In this document: in pieces, positions 1 to 8,444 of the stretch
Position numbering within the stretch: the stretch's first letter is position 1
Layout of the letters: every line of letters begins with the position of its first letter
Source of the DNA: Streptomyces flavidovirens DSM 40150
GTDB taxonomy: Bacteria > Actinomycetota > Actinomycetes > Streptomycetales > Streptomycetaceae
Direction: 5' to 3'
Length of the DNA: 64,000 bases
Assembly (NCBI RefSeq): GCF_000429085.1
Contig: NZ_AUBE01000024.1
Location: 1 to 64,000 of the forward strand
The notes under the pieces: model-generated
What the model was told of the DNA's origin: nothing
The model's input: only the letters and a program-made list of their open reading frames with translations
Databases searched by the model: none
Translations under genes and position numbers: made by a program

Positions 1-821
1 CGCCGCTGCTTGAGGTTGAGCGCCTCCAGGATCTGGAGGCCGACCTTGACCTCCTCGACCGGCGGCGCGGACAGCGAGACCCGGATGGTGTCGCCGATCC
101 CCTCGCTCAGCAGCGCACCGAAGGCCACCGCCGACTTGATCGTGCCCTGGAACGCCGGACCCGCCTCCGTCACACCCAGATGCAGCGGATAGTCGCACTG
201 GGCGGCAAGCTGCCGGTACGCGTTGACCATCACGACCGGGTCGTTGTGCTTGACCGAGATCTTGATGTCACCGAAACCGTGCTCCTCGAAGAGAGACGCC
301 TCCCACAACGCCGACTCGACCAGCGCCTCCGAAGTCGCCTTCCCGTACTTCTGCAGCAGCCGCGCGTCCAGCGACCCGGCGTTCACGCCGATGCGGATCG
401 GCGTACGGGTCTCGGAGGCCGCCTTGGCGATCTCCTTCACCTTGTCGTCGAACTGCTTGATGTTGCCCGGATTCACCCGCACCGCCGCGCACCCGGCATC
501 AATCGCCGCGAACACGTACTTCGGCTGGAAGTGAATGTCCGCGATCACCGGAATCTGCGACTTGCGCGCGATGGTCGCCAGCGCGTCCGCGTCATCCTGC
601 GTCGGACACGCCACCCGTACGATCTGGCAGCCCGAAGCCGTCAGCTCCGCGATCTGCTGGAGCGTCGCCCCGACGTCGGACGTCCTCGTCGTCGTCATCG
701 ACTGCACCGAGACCGGCGCGTCCCCGCCGACGGCCACCGACCCGACCTGGATCTTGCGGCTGACCCTACGGTCGGCGAGCTTCGTCGGAACGGACGGCAT
801 TCCGAGAGAAATTGCAGTCAT
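1..821 (-). CDS. ispG: 4-hydroxy-3-methylbut-2-enyl diphosphate synthase, 3' part cut off by window edge
   Basis: Penultimate-but-one step of the MEP isoprenoid pathway: converts MEcPP to HMBPP using an iron-sulfur cluster. The reverse strand from the ATG at 821 reads MTAISLGMPSVPTKLADRR and continues in one open frame to the window edge, giving about 273 residues of the usual ~385. The visible part is the N-terminal TIM barrel (SVQSMTTTRTSDVGATLQQI; VRVNPGNIK; the GVTEAGP stretch). The C-terminal cluster-binding cysteines lie outside the window. It is followed downstream only by the window edge; upstream in the same direction are rseP and dxr, another MEP gene, so this is an isoprenoid cluster. 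Identity is secure, completeness cannot be judged. Confidence 0.95.
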   Translation of the reverse strand, partial: MTAISLGMPSVPTKLADRRVSRKIQVGSVAVGGDAPVSVQSMTTTRTSDVGATLQQIAELTASGCQIVRVACPTQDDADALATIARKSQIPVIADIHFQPKYVFAAIDAGCAAVRVNPGNIKQFDDKVKEIAKAASETRTPIRIGVNAGSLDARLLQKYGKATSEALVESALWEASLFEEHGFGDIKISVKHNDPVVMVNAYRQLAAQCDYPLHLGVTEAGPAFQGTIKSAVAFGALLSEGIGDTIRVSLSAPPVEEVKVGLQILEALNLKQR

Positions 822-929
822 CTGCTGTGCAACCCCAAGGTGTGGATCAAGGTCCCGAGATCGGCGGGCTCCGGACATCGAGGTTACGTCACCGCGAAAG
901 CCCGGAGCACACCACGTCTGCGAGTCCGC

Positions 930-2231
930 TCAGGAGATTCGTACCGGATTGACCACATCCGCCACCAGCACGAGCGCGGTGAAGCAGATGAAGATCCCCG
1001 CGACGATGTACGCGACGGGCATCAGCTTGGCGACGTCGAAGGGGCCCGGGTCGGGCCGCCGGAAGACCTTCGCCACATTGCGCCTCAGCGACTCCCACAG
1101 GGCTCCCGCGATGTGCCCGCCGTCGAGCGGCAGGAGCGGCAGCATGTTGAAGAGGAAGAGGGAGAGGTTGAAGCCCGCGACGAGGTACAGCATCATCGCG
1201 GCGGTGTTCTCCATGGGCAGCCCGAGCCCGAGGATCTCGCCGCCCACACGGGCCGCGCCGACCACGCCCATCGGGGAGTCGGGCTTGCGCTCCTCGCCGT
1301 TGAACGCCGCGTTCCACAGGTCCGGGACCTTGGACGGCAGGGCGATGAGCGAGTCCACACCGGACTCGATCATGACGCCCATCCGGTCCACCGAGTCGGT
1401 GAAGGACAGCGGCGTGACGGCCATGCCGGGGCCGAAGCCGAGGTAGCCGGCTTCGACGTACTGACCTTCGATGGGCTGGCCCTGGGCGTCCTTCTTGGCG
1501 ACCTTGTTGGCGATCAGCGTCGCTTGGAGGGCCTTCTCGCGGCCGTCGCGCTCGACCGTGATCGTGGCAGGGCCGATGGTCTCGCGGATGCGGTCGGAAA
1601 GGGTGGTCCAGTCCTCGACGGGCTTGCCGTTGAAGGCGACGATCTTGTCGCCCTTCTCCAGGCCGGCGGCCTTGGCGGGTGACGCGGGGTCGCCCTTGCG
1701 GCAGTCGCGGTTCTCGCTCTGCGCGACCACGCAGGGGACGACCTGGTCGACCGTGGTCGTCTGCTGGTTCAGGCCGATCGTCATGAAGACGCCGAGGAAG
1801 ATCGCCACGGCCAGGATCAGGTTCATGAAGGGACCGGCGAACATCACGATCACGCGCTTCCACGGCTTGCGCGTGTAGAAGAGGCGCGTCTCGTCGCCGG
1901 GCCGCATTTCCTCGTACGCCGCCGAGCGGGCGTCCTCGATCATGCCGCGCCACGGGGAGGTCGACCTGGCCTCTATCTTCCCGTCGGCTCCCGGCGGGAA
2001 CATCCCGATCATGCGGATGTAGCCGCCGAGCGGGATCGCCTTGATGCCGTACTCCGTCTCGCCCTTGTGGCGCGACCAGAGGGTCGGGCCGAAGCCGACC
2101 ATGTACTGCGGCACGCGGACGCCGAAGAGCTTGGCGGTCGAGAGGTGACCGAGCTCGTGCCAGGCGATGGAGATGAGCAGCCCGGCGAAGAAGATGACTA
2201 TCCCGAGGACCGTCAACAGGACCGTCGTCAT
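930..2231 (-). CDS. rseP: RIP metalloprotease (site-2 protease, M50 family)
   Basis: Intramembrane zinc protease that cleaves membrane-anchored regulators such as anti-sigma factors within the lipid bilayer. The 433-residue protein shows the HExxH zinc site HELGH at residues 25-29 inside the first membrane segment, a PDZ domain in the middle (AAGLEKGDKIVAFNGKPV), and the second metal motif LPLDGGH near residue 370 followed by two further membrane segments. The start ATG overlaps the end of dxr by four bases (ATGA), so the two are translationally coupled. The dxr-rseP-ispG order is a common actinobacterial arrangement. The substrate is not shown by the sequence. Confidence 0.93.
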   Translation of the reverse strand: MTTVLLTVLGIVIFFAGLLISIAWHELGHLSTAKLFGVRVPQYMVGFGPTLWSRHKGETEYGIKAIPLGGYIRMIGMFPPGADGKIEARSTSPWRGMIEDARSAAYEEMRPGDETRLFYTRKPWKRVIVMFAGPFMNLILAVAIFLGVFMTIGLNQQTTTVDQVVPCVVAQSENRDCRKGDPASPAKAAGLEKGDKIVAFNGKPVEDWTTLSDRIRETIGPATITVERDGREKALQATLIANKVAKKDAQGQPIEGQYVEAGYLGFGPGMAVTPLSFTDSVDRMGVMIESGVDSLIALPSKVPDLWNAAFNGEERKPDSPMGVVGAARVGGEILGLGLPMENTAAMMLYLVAGFNLSLFLFNMLPLLPLDGGHIAGALWESLRRNVAKVFRRPDPGPFDVAKLMPVAYIVAGIFICFTALVLVADVVNPVRIS

Positions 2232-3502
2232 GCGCGAGCCTCCGCTGTTGCCTGTGCAGCTGTCTGTACTGCGATTTCACGGGCCCGGGCTCGTGCCCAG
2301 GTCTCGGCTTCCAGGACGTCCGCGACCGTGAGCGAGGTTCCCGTACGAGGGGTGCCGTGCTCGGCCACTACTTCGGCGACCGTATCGACGATTCCCGTGA
2401 ACGGCAGCCGTCCCGCGAGAAACGCGTCGACGCACTCCTCGTTCGCGGCATTGAACACCGCGGGGGCCGTGCCCGCGAGCGTACCGACGTGACGGGCGAG
2501 TCCCACGGAGGGGAACGCGTCGTTGTCGAGCGGGAAGAACTCCCAGGTCGAAGCCTTGGACCAGTCGAAGGCCGGGGCGGCGTCCGGGACACGCTCGGGC
2601 CACCCGATGCCGATGGCGATCGGGCCGCGCATGTCGGGCGGCGTTGCCTGGGCGAGCGTCGAGCCGTCGCTGAATTCCACCATCGAGTGAACATACGACT
2701 GAGGGTGGACGACCACCTCAATGCGGTCGAAGGGAATGTCGTAGAGGAGGTGCGCCTCGATGACTTCCAGCCCCTTGTTGACCAGGGTGGCCGAATTGAC
2801 CGTGATCACCGGGCCCATGGCCCAGGTGGGGTGCGCGAGGGCGTCCTCGCGGGTGACATGCGCCAGTTCGGCCTTCGTACGTCCGCGGAAGGGGCCGCCG
2901 GACGCGGTGACGACGAGCTTGCGTACGTCGGAGCGGGTGCCGCCGGCCAGCGCCTGGAAGAGCGCGGCGTGCTCGGAGTCGACCGGGATGATCTGGCCGG
3001 GCTTGGCGAGCGCCTTCACGAGGGGGCCGCCGACGATCAGCGATTCCTTGTTCGCGAGCGCGAGGGTGCGGCCCGCTTCGAGGGCGGCGAGGGTGGGGGC
3101 GAGGCCGATGGATCCTGTGATGCCGTTGAGGACGGTGTGGCACGGGGACGCGGCGGCCTCGGTGGCGGCGTCGGGCCCGGCCAGGATCTCGGGGAGCGGC
3201 TCCGTGGTTCCGTACTGCGCCTTCAACGCCTCGCGCAGGGCGGGCACGGCGTCCTCGCGGGCGACCGCGACGGTACGGACCCGCAGCCGCCGCGCCTGCT
3301 CGGCGAGCAGTCCGACCCGGCCGCCGGCCGCGGAGAGCGCGGTGACGCGGAAGCGGTCGGGGTTGCGGAGAACCAGGTCGATGGCCTGGGTTCCGATGGA
3401 CCCGGTGGAGCCGAGGACGACGATGTCCCGGCGGCCTTCGGACGGGTCGAAGGCGATGTGCGGGTCGGCGAGGGGGGCTGGGCTGTCGCTCATGACCCCC
3501 AT
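2228..3502 (-). CDS. dxr: 1-deoxy-D-xylulose 5-phosphate reductoisomerase
   Basis: First committed step of the MEP pathway: NADPH-dependent conversion of DXP to MEP in the cytoplasm. The 424-residue protein has the nucleotide-binding GSTGSIG near residues 31-37, the metal-binding stretch PVDSEH, the flexible-loop region GGPFRG and the conserved HPQSYVHSMVEFSDGS. Two ATGs compete, at 3502 and at 3493; the second has a GGGGG run directly upstream and gives MSDSPAPL, so the true start could be three residues later. It overlaps rseP by four bases and heads the rseP-ispG unit. Confidence 0.96.
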   Translation of the reverse strand: MGVMSDSPAPLADPHIAFDPSEGRRDIVVLGSTGSIGTQAIDLVLRNPDRFRVTALSAAGGRVGLLAEQARRLRVRTVAVAREDAVPALREALKAQYGTTEPLPEILAGPDAATEAAASPCHTVLNGITGSIGLAPTLAALEAGRTLALANKESLIVGGPLVKALAKPGQIIPVDSEHAALFQALAGGTRSDVRKLVVTASGGPFRGRTKAELAHVTREDALAHPTWAMGPVITVNSATLVNKGLEVIEAHLLYDIPFDRIEVVVHPQSYVHSMVEFSDGSTLAQATPPDMRGPIAIGIGWPERVPDAAPAFDWSKASTWEFFPLDNDAFPSVGLARHVGTLAGTAPAVFNAANEECVDAFLAGRLPFTGIVDTVAEVVAEHGTPRTGTSLTVADVLEAETWARARAREIAVQTAAQATAEARA

Positions 3503-3551
3503 TGTTGCCGCAATGGCTCAAGGGGTGGACAGCGCGTCCCGTCGATCCGGG

Positions 3552-4326
3552 TCACTTGGGGCCCACCGCCGCCCGGAACTTCTCCCACTGGGCGTCGGTG
3601 ACCTCCCCGGGCACGCCGCCGAAGTCCTTGGTGTCGGTGATCTCGCCGCGGAAGGAGAGGGTGGCCGAGCCGGAGCGTACGACGGTGAGGTACTCGTTGG
3701 AGCTCGATCTTGCCCTTCACGTCCAGAATCGTGAAGTGGTACGCCTTGGCCTCGTCCGCGCCGGCTCCGAACTCGGGCGCCTTGACCGGCTCCACCTTGA
3801 GGTACTTCCCCTTCGCGACGGCACGCACCTCGGTGAAGCCGTCGGCGCATTCCTTGCCGGCCTTGTCGAGCGCCTTCATGACGCGGGCGGCGTCGCCGCC
3901 TCCGTACGAGCGGAGCTGGACGGCGACGGTGAGGCCGAGCATCTCGTCCGGGACATCCACCTGGCGGTTGACCTCACTCTTCAGGTCGTAGTCGGTCACG
4001 TCGGCGGCGAGGCTGACGAGGGGCTGGCAGACGGCCGGCTCGGCGGTGTAGTCGTCGCCGTGCGGCGCGCCGAGGGTGTACTCGGACGCGGTGTACTTGC
4101 CGACCGTCTCGCCGTCGGTGAAGGAGGCGGCGGTGAGCTGCGCCTCGGTGAGCGCCTTGGGCCCGGCAGCGCTCGCGGTGGCCCCGCCCTTGCCGCTGGG
4201 CTTCTTGTCGTCCTGGCCCCCGCCGTCGCCCTCGCCGCCGCATCCGGCCGCACCCGCGAACAGCAGTCCGCCCACTGCGAGGGCCACCCCGCGCCGCCGC
4301 CTGTTGTGCCTTCCCGCCCCGAACAT
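3552..4326 (-). pseudogene. putative secreted lipoprotein with a one-base frameshift near its 3' end
   Basis: No named family recognised. From the ATG at 4326 (AGGGG eight bases upstream) the protein starts MFGAGRHNRRRRGVALAVGG, a lipoprotein signal with the lipobox cysteine at residue 29, then a Gly/Asp/Lys/Ser linker. The frame is coherent up to DVKGKIEL, then at about 3699-3700 one extra C shifts it; the unshifted frame gives basic nonsense running to 3490. Removing one base restores NEYLTVVRSGSATLSFRGEI and a plausible end EKFRAAVGPK with a stop at 3552. Either a real recent frameshift or a sequencing error. Divergent from the DinB-like gene; 49 bases from dxr. Confidence 0.75.
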
Positions 4327-4435
4327 GCGTGACCCCTGGTTCTGTTGACGCGTGGTGCGGGCACGATTGTGGTGCATGGGTGCGGCTCGCGCCACAGGCG
4401 CCGCCCCTGGCCGCCCGTACGAGAAGGAGCTTTCC

Positions 4436-4942
4436 GTGACCACCGACCGCATCAGTCCGTTCGCCCTCGCAGGTGAGCGCGAGACACTGCGCGCCTTTCT
4501 GGAGTTCCACCGCGCGACGCTCGCCATGAAGTGCGAGGGGCTGACCGACGAGGACCTGCGCAAGCAGTCGATGCCGCCGTCGACGCTGTCGCTGCTGGGG
4601 CTGGTGCGGCACATGGCGGAGGTGGAACGGGCGTGGTTCCGGCGGGTGATCAACGCTGAGGACATACCGCTCGTGTGGTCGGACGAGGGCGATTTCCAGG
4701 CGGCGTACGACGCGAGTTCCACCACCCGATCGCAGGCGTTCGACGCCTGGCAGGCGGAAGTCGGGCACGCGCGCCGCATCGAGGCGGACGCGCAGTCGCT
4801 GGACGTGACGGGCGTCTGGCCGAGGACGGGCCAGGACGTGTCCCTGCGGGTGGTGATGCTGCACATGATGCATGAGTACGCCCGCCACAACGGTCACGCC
4901 GATTTCCTCCGCGAGGCGATCGACGGAACCGTCGGCGTGTGA
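4436..4942 (+). CDS. DinB/DUF664 family protein
   Basis: Four-helix-bundle protein of the DinB/YfiT superfamily, a group that includes metal-dependent thiol transferases; the substrate here is unknown. GTG at 4436 is chosen because AAGGAG lies six bases upstream, giving VTTDRISPFALAGERETLRA; longer in-frame starts lack a ribosome site. The 168-residue protein carries three histidines in the spacing typical of the family metal site: LVRHMAEVERAWF about one third in, and HMMHEYARHNGHAD near the end. It is divergent from the lipoprotein gene and converges on the EPSP synthase gene with a 22-base gap. Confidence 0.85.
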   Translation: MTTDRISPFALAGERETLRAFLEFHRATLAMKCEGLTDEDLRKQSMPPSTLSLLGLVRHMAEVERAWFRRVINAEDIPLVWSDEGDFQAAYDASSTTRSQAFDAWQAEVGHARRIEADAQSLDVTGVWPRTGQDVSLRVVMLHMMHEYARHNGHADFLREAIDGTVGV

Positions 4943-4964
4943 GGCGCGGCGAGCGCCTGACGGG

Positions 4965-6212
4965 TCACCAGGCGCGCTGGAGCGCCGCGAAAGCCTCGTG
5001 GAAGGCCGGGAAGGTTTTCCGTACACAGCCCGGATCGTCGAAGGTGACGCCCGGTGCGGTGCGCAGTGAGGTGACCGCGAAGGACATCGCCATGCGGTGG
5101 TCGCCGTGGGTGGCGATCTCGGTGGGGCGGGGCGTGCCGGGGTGGATTTCGATCCAGTCGGGGCCGGTGGCGACCGTGACACCCATCCGGCGCAGATTCT
5201 CCGCGCACGCCTCCAGCCGGTCGCACTCCTTGACGCGGGTGTTGGCCACGTCCTCGATGCGGACCGGTCCGGCGGCGTACGGCGCGATGGCCGCCAGGGT
5301 CGGCATGGTGTCGGAGATGTCGCGCATGTTGACGGTGAGGCCGTTCAGGGTGCCGGTGCCCCGGACGGTGGTGCTGTCGGGCGTGACGCGGACCTGCGCG
5401 CCCATCCGCTCCAGTACGTCGACGAAGCGCAAGTCCCCCTGGAGCGCGCCCGCGCCGAGGCCGGGGACCGTGACCTCGCGGCCGGGCGAGAGCGCCGCCG
5501 CCGCGAAGAAGTAGCTCGCGGTGGAGGCGTCGGGTTCGACGGCGTACGTCGTCGCCTGGTAGCCGCCGGGCGGGACGGTGAAGGTGTCGCCTTCGCGGGT
5601 CACTTCGGCGCCGAAGCCGTGCATCATCGCGAGCGTGATCTCGACGTACGGCGCCGAGACGAGGTCGGTGACGGTGATGCGCAAGCCCTCGGCGGTGAGC
5701 GGGCCGAGCATCAGGAGCGCGGTCAGGTACTGCGACGACTTCCCCGCGTCCAGGGTCACTTCACCGCCCTTGATGCCGGCGGCGGTGATCCGCAGCGGGT
5801 GGTGTCCCTCGGCTTCCTCGTGGCGCAGGTCGACGCCGAGCGCGCGCAGTGCGCCGGTGAGCGGGGCGAGCGGGCGGCGGCGCATCTGCTCGGACGCGTC
5901 GAAGCGGTACGTACCGGACGCGCCGGCGGCTGCGAGTGTGGGCAGGAAGCGGGCGGTGGTGGCGCCGTCGCGGCAGTAGACGTCGGCCTCGCTCACGGCC
6001 GGGCCCTGCGGGCGCCCCTCGACGCGCCAGGCACCAGGCTCCCGGTCCACCCGGTACCCGAGCCGGCCAAGTCCCTCGGCGAAGCCCTCGGTGTCGTCCG
6101 AGCTCAGCGGGCGCAGCAGGGTGGTGGTTCCGGCGGCCGCGGCGGCGAGAAAGAGGGCGCGCGCGGTCACGGACTTGGATCCGGGGATGTCTACGACGGT
6201 CACGCGGCCCAT
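4965..6212 (-). CDS. aroA: 3-phosphoshikimate 1-carboxyvinyltransferase (EPSP synthase) family protein, divergent
   Basis: The family joins shikimate-3-phosphate and PEP in aromatic amino acid synthesis. ATG at 6212 gives MGRVTVVDIPGSKSVTARAL (415 residues); the longer reading upstream is arginine-rich and lacks a ribosome site. Family landmarks are intact: PGSKS near residues 10-14, KSSQYLTALLM, DISDTMPTLAAIAPY (catalytic Asp), RVKECDRL, HGDHRMAMSFAV and RKTFPAFHEAF. The usual glyphosate/PEP loop of the type NAGTxxR is replaced by CRDGATTARFL, so this may be a second, diverged paralogue rather than the housekeeping enzyme. It stands alone, with a terminator between it and the acyl-CoA dehydrogenase gene. 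Confidence 0.85.
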   Translation of the reverse strand: MGRVTVVDIPGSKSVTARALFLAAAAAGTTTLLRPLSSDDTEGFAEGLGRLGYRVDREPGAWRVEGRPQGPAVSEADVYCRDGATTARFLPTLAAAGASGTYRFDASEQMRRRPLAPLTGALRALGVDLRHEEAEGHHPLRITAAGIKGGEVTLDAGKSSQYLTALLMLGPLTAEGLRITVTDLVSAPYVEITLAMMHGFGAEVTREGDTFTVPPGGYQATTYAVEPDASTASYFFAAAALSPGREVTVPGLGAGALQGDLRFVDVLERMGAQVRVTPDSTTVRGTGTLNGLTVNMRDISDTMPTLAAIAPYAAGPVRIEDVANTRVKECDRLEACAENLRRMGVTVATGPDWIEIHPGTPRPTEIATHGDHRMAMSFAVTSLRTAPGVTFDDPGCVRKTFPAFHEAFAALQRAW

Positions 6213-6260
6213 CCTGCAGCGTACGCGGCGGCGGACACGGGCCGTTTCGCTCCTTGGACG

Positions 6261-6292
6261 ACCGGGGGCGGCGGTCGGCCGCCGCCCCCGGT
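6261..6292 (-). terminator. perfect 14-bp stem with tetraloop between acyl-CoA dehydrogenase and aroA genes
   Basis: Arms at 6261-6274 and 6279-6292 are perfect inverted copies around a TCGG loop. It lies just past the acyl-CoA dehydrogenase stop codon. There is no T-tract, as is usual for GC-rich Streptomyces terminators. Confidence 0.7.
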
Positions 6293-6306
6293 CCACACAC
6301 GTGCGC

Positions 6307-8247
6307 TCAGCGGATCGGGCGGTGGACGTTCTCCCGCTCGGAGGGGCCGGGCGCGGCCTCCGCGATCCAGGGGCCCTCGCCGCTCGGGTCGATGATGCCC
6401 TGCTCCAGCCAGGTGTACGTACCGGACAGGACGCCCCTGACGACCTTGTTGTCGAGATCGTCGGTGTTGGTCCACAGGCGGTTGAAGAGTTCTTCCGTCC
6501 GGATGCGGGACTGGCGGCAGAAGACGTCGGCCAGTTGGTACGCCTCGCGGCCGTGGTCCGTTGTCGTACGCAGGAGTTCGGCGCGTACGCACGCCGCGCT
6601 GATCGCGAAGAGCTCCGCGCCGATGTCGACGATGCGGCCTAGGAAGCCCTGCTTCGTCTCCATGCGGCCCTGCCAGCGTGACATCGCGTAGAAGGTGGAG
6701 CGGGCGAGCTTGCGTGCTGTGCGTTCGGCGTAGCGGAGGTGGACGGAGAGGTCCGGGTGGCCGGCCGGGTGGAACTCGGCGTACGAGCGCGGGAGCTGAC
6801 CGGGGCCGGTCACCAGCTTCGGGAGCCACTTGGCGTAGAAGCCCGCCGCGTTCGCGCCCGCCTTCGCCTTCGCCGACAGCGGCTTGTCCGGGTCGATGAT
6901 GTCGCCCGCCACCTTCAGGTGGGCGTCGACGGCCTCCCGCGCGATCAGAAGGTGCATGATCTCGGTCGAGCCCTCGAAGATGCGGTTGATGCGCAGGTCG
7001 CGCAGGATCTGCTCGGCGGGGACGGCCCGCTCGCCCCTCGCCGCCAGGGAGTCGGCCGTCTCGAAGCCCCGCCCGCCGCGGATCTGGACCAGCTCGTCGG
7101 CCATGAGGCAGGCCATTTCGCTGCCGTACAGCTTGGCGAGGGCGGCCTCGATGCGGATGTCGTTGCGGTCCTCGTCGGCCATCTGCGAGGAGAGGTCGAG
7201 GACCGCTTCGAGGGCGAAGGTCGTGGCGGCGATGAAGGAGATCTTCGAGCCGACGGCCTCGTGGTGGGCGACCGGCTTGCCCCACTGCTCGCGCACCGAC
7301 GACCACTCGCGGGCGATCTTCAGACACCACTTGCCGGCGCCCACGCACATCGCGGGCAGCGACAGGCGGCCGGTGTTGAGCGTGGTGAGGGCGATCTTCA
7401 GGCCGGCGCCTTCGGGGCCGATGCGGTTCGCGGCGGGGACCCGTACCTGGTGGAAGCGGGTGACGCCGTTCTCCAGGCCGCGCAGGCCCATGAAGGCGTT
7501 GCGGTTCTCGACGGTGATGCCGGGCGAGTCCGCCTCCACCACGAAGGCGGTGATGCCGCCCTTGTGACCCTCGGACTTCGGTACGCGCGCCATCACCACC
7601 AGCAGATCGGCGACGACCCCGTTCGTGGTCCAGAGCTTCACACCGTCCATGACGTACGCGTCGCCGTCCGGCACCGCCGTCGTCGCGAGCCGGGCCGGGT
7701 CCGAGCCCACGTCGGGCTCGGTGAGGAGGAAGGCGGAGATGTCGGTACGGGCGAGGCGCGGCAGGAAGGTGTCCTTCTGCTCCTGCGTGCCGAAAAGTTT
7801 GAGCGGCTGCGGTACGCCGATCGACTGATGCGCCGACAGGAGCGCGCCGATGGCGGGGCTCGCGGAGCCGACGAGCGCCAGGGCCTTGTTGTAGTACACC
7901 TGGGTGAGGCCGAGGCCGCCGTACTTGATGTCAATCTTCATGCCGAGCGCGCCGAGCTCCTTGAGCCCGTTGATCACCTCGTCGGGGATCTTCGCGTCGC
8001 GCTCGATCCGCGCGCCGTCGATCTTCTCCTCGCAGAACACCCGGAGCTTGTCGAGAAAAGCCTCTCCGCGGGCCGCGTCCTCGGGCGGCGGCATCGGATG
8101 CGGGTGGATGAGGTCCATGCGCAGGCGGCCGAGGAAGAGTTCCTTGGCGAAACTGGGCTTGCGCCAGTCCTGTTCGCGCGCCGCCTCCGCGACCTGGCGT
8201 GCTTCGCGCTCGGAGACCTTGGGCTGCTGGGTCGGTTGTGCGGACAT
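6307..8247 (-). CDS. acyl-CoA dehydrogenase family protein, large form
   Basis: FAD flavoenzyme for alpha,beta-dehydrogenation of acyl-CoA thioesters. At 646 residues it is much longer than the ~380-residue standard form: an N-terminal extension of about 70 residues, the ACAD core (LLTEPDVGSD; FVVEADSPGITV; IFEGSTEIM with the catalytic-type Glu) and a C-terminal helical extension after about residue 430, as in very-long-chain-type and bacterial FadE-like enzymes. ATG 8247 has a GAGGTGAGC ribosome site. A perfect dyad at 8277-8300 lies 30 bases upstream of the start, suggesting repression by a TetR-like protein. Substrate not determinable. Confidence 0.92.
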   Translation of the reverse strand: MSAQPTQQPKVSEREARQVAEAAREQDWRKPSFAKELFLGRLRMDLIHPHPMPPPEDAARGEAFLDKLRVFCEEKIDGARIERDAKIPDEVINGLKELGALGMKIDIKYGGLGLTQVYYNKALALVGSASPAIGALLSAHQSIGVPQPLKLFGTQEQKDTFLPRLARTDISAFLLTEPDVGSDPARLATTAVPDGDAYVMDGVKLWTTNGVVADLLVVMARVPKSEGHKGGITAFVVEADSPGITVENRNAFMGLRGLENGVTRFHQVRVPAANRIGPEGAGLKIALTTLNTGRLSLPAMCVGAGKWCLKIAREWSSVREQWGKPVAHHEAVGSKISFIAATTFALEAVLDLSSQMADEDRNDIRIEAALAKLYGSEMACLMADELVQIRGGRGFETADSLAARGERAVPAEQILRDLRINRIFEGSTEIMHLLIAREAVDAHLKVAGDIIDPDKPLSAKAKAGANAAGFYAKWLPKLVTGPGQLPRSYAEFHPAGHPDLSVHLRYAERTARKLARSTFYAMSRWQGRMETKQGFLGRIVDIGAELFAISAACVRAELLRTTTDHGREAYQLADVFCRQSRIRTEELFNRLWTNTDDLDNKVVRGVLSGTYTWLEQGIIDPSGEGPWIAEAAPGPSERENVHRPIR

Positions 8248-8276
8248 GAGGAGCTCACCTCGCCGCGAGTCGTGGC

Positions 8277-8300
8277 CCGGTCGGTCGCATTACCGACCGG
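8277..8300. promoter_or_regulatory. 24-bp perfect dyad, candidate operator of the acyl-CoA dehydrogenase gene
   Basis: CCGGTCGGT (8277-8285) and ACCGACCGG (8292-8300) are perfect inverted repeats separated by six bases. The position, just upstream of a leftward fatty-acid oxidation gene, and the size fit a TetR-family operator. No cognate regulator gene is adjacent. An RNA hairpin role is possible but less natural with this spacing from the start codon. Confidence 0.55.
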
Positions 8301-8389
8301 TTTTACTGGACCGTATCTACCCGATTCCCGGCATCCTCACCACCCCTGGCGCACCGATCCGCGTGGTTCGGCGTGCGCGGCACAAGGGA

Positions 8390-8424
8390 ACGGCCGGAGC
8401 CCCCGCACAGTGGGCTCCGGCCGT
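8390..8424 (-). terminator. 13-bp stem terminator after the aldehyde dehydrogenase gene
   Basis: Arms 8390-8402 and 8412-8424 are perfectly complementary around a 9-base loop. It sits 21 bases past the stop of the leftward aldehyde dehydrogenase gene (8445). Confidence 0.7.
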
Positions 8425-8444
8425 GGCTCAGGTGTCGTACGAGG

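Noticed and set aside
3490..4890. 466-residue leftward ORF joining the lipoprotein with upstream sequence
   Set aside because: Its first ~190 residues are antisense to the DinB-like gene and its end is out of frame after 3699.
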